DNA of 31,413 bases, from the NCBI GenBank assembly GCA_964443525.1, contig CAYUCY010000011.1:1-31413 (forward strand). Reading direction: 5' to 3'. Both the position numbers and the translations under genes were made by a program. The notes beneath the pieces are model-generated. The model was not told the DNA's origin. It worked only from the letters and a program-made list of their open reading frames with translations, and searched no databases. Below are positions 31,377 through 31,413 of this stretch, in pieces; position 1 is the first letter of the stretch, and every line of letters starts with the position of its first letter. The stretch comes from CAYUCY01 sp964443525 (GTDB taxonomy: Bacteria; Pseudomonadota; Alphaproteobacteria; Caedimonadales; Caedimonadaceae).

Positions 31377-31412
31377 TATGTCGCATTTTGTACCTTTTTT
31401 GGGACGAACCCA
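31377..31412 (-). repeat. right terminal inverted repeat of the Tn3-type element
   Basis: This 36-bp sequence is the exact reverse complement of 30885-30920. The element end is probably at 31411, leaving only AA of flanking DNA in the window. Confidence 0.95.
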
Positions 31413-31413
31413 A

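Larger units (their letters stand above)
30886..31411. mobile_element. Tn3-family internal-deletion element (TIME-like), 526 bp
   Basis: Perfect inverted repeats of at least 35 bp bound a 526-bp element. Inside are only the 3' end of a Tn3-type transposase gene (minus, toward the left repeat) and the 3' end of a serine resolvase gene (plus, toward the right repeat). They are joined near 31095-31098. This is the layout of a Tn3 transposon with divergent tnpA and tnpR that lost its middle, like known Tn3-derived miniature elements. Left flank AAGCT (30881-30885) and the visible right flank AA agree with a 5-bp target duplication, but only two bases can be seen. Mobility would require a transposase in trans. 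Confidence 0.85.

Noticed and set aside
1..31413. CRISPR arrays, tRNA or rRNA genes, prophage or toxin-antitoxin modules
   Set aside because: No regularly spaced repeats, cloverleaf-type sequence, rRNA-like stretch or phage gene was seen by eye. The COQ10/RatA-like protein is not taken as a toxin because of its lipA context.

Overview
This 31.4 kb window looks like chromosomal DNA of an alphaproteobacterium, plausibly a reduced or host-associated lineage of the Holosporales/Rickettsiales kind. The evidence is a Usg-family gene, a long (480 aa) isocitrate dehydrogenase, the order lpdA-lipA-coq10, the group mrp / hflK-hflC-degP, a DacA-type carboxypeptidase with a SPOR domain, and a CtrA-like box. 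The lineage is inferred from gene content, not from a search. Nearly everything is ordinary housekeeping DNA. No rRNA, tRNA or CRISPR was seen.

Layout. 1-2388: an exported coiled-coil protein with a good promoter, a gene-poor stretch, then dacA (minus) preceded by a hairpin leader with a 15-codon upstream ORF. 2675-6331: a 1218-aa secreted tricorn-type protease with an acidic insert and an acidic/arginine-rich tail. 6379-7692 (minus): bamE then prmA, the latter crossed by a 10-N assembly join. 7854-10414: icd, a GNAT acetyltransferase and a DoxX protein (minus). 10551-14111 (minus): hflK-hflC-degP ending in a strong terminator, divergent from mrp. 15144-21355 (minus): an iron-sulfur cluster operon, iscR, a second cysteine desulfurase, iscS, iscU, iscA, hscB, hscA and a small unknown gene, led by a near-perfect IscR type 1 box. 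ygfZ, also linked to Fe-S metabolism, lies just upstream.

22457-28546: an exported methyltransferase-like protein (minus), usg with a strong terminator, then lpdA-lipA-coq10 (lipoate synthesis and use), dut, an SH3-domain exported protein and a small exported protein. 28543-30360 (minus): a PhoD-like exported phosphatase. 30670-31413: an exported-protein gene cut by a 526-bp Tn3-family deletion derivative. This element has 36-bp inverted repeats and keeps only the 3' ends of tnpA and tnpR.

Functionally, the Fe-S genes (isc/hsc, mrp, ygfZ) support Fe-S enzymes such as LipA, and LipA with Lpd supports the 2-oxoacid dehydrogenases feeding the TCA cycle that includes Icd. DegP, HflKC and BamE are envelope quality-control and assembly functions. 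The most unusual items are the Tn3-derived miniature element, the dacA leader ORF/hairpin, the exported methyltransferase and the decorated tricorn protease.
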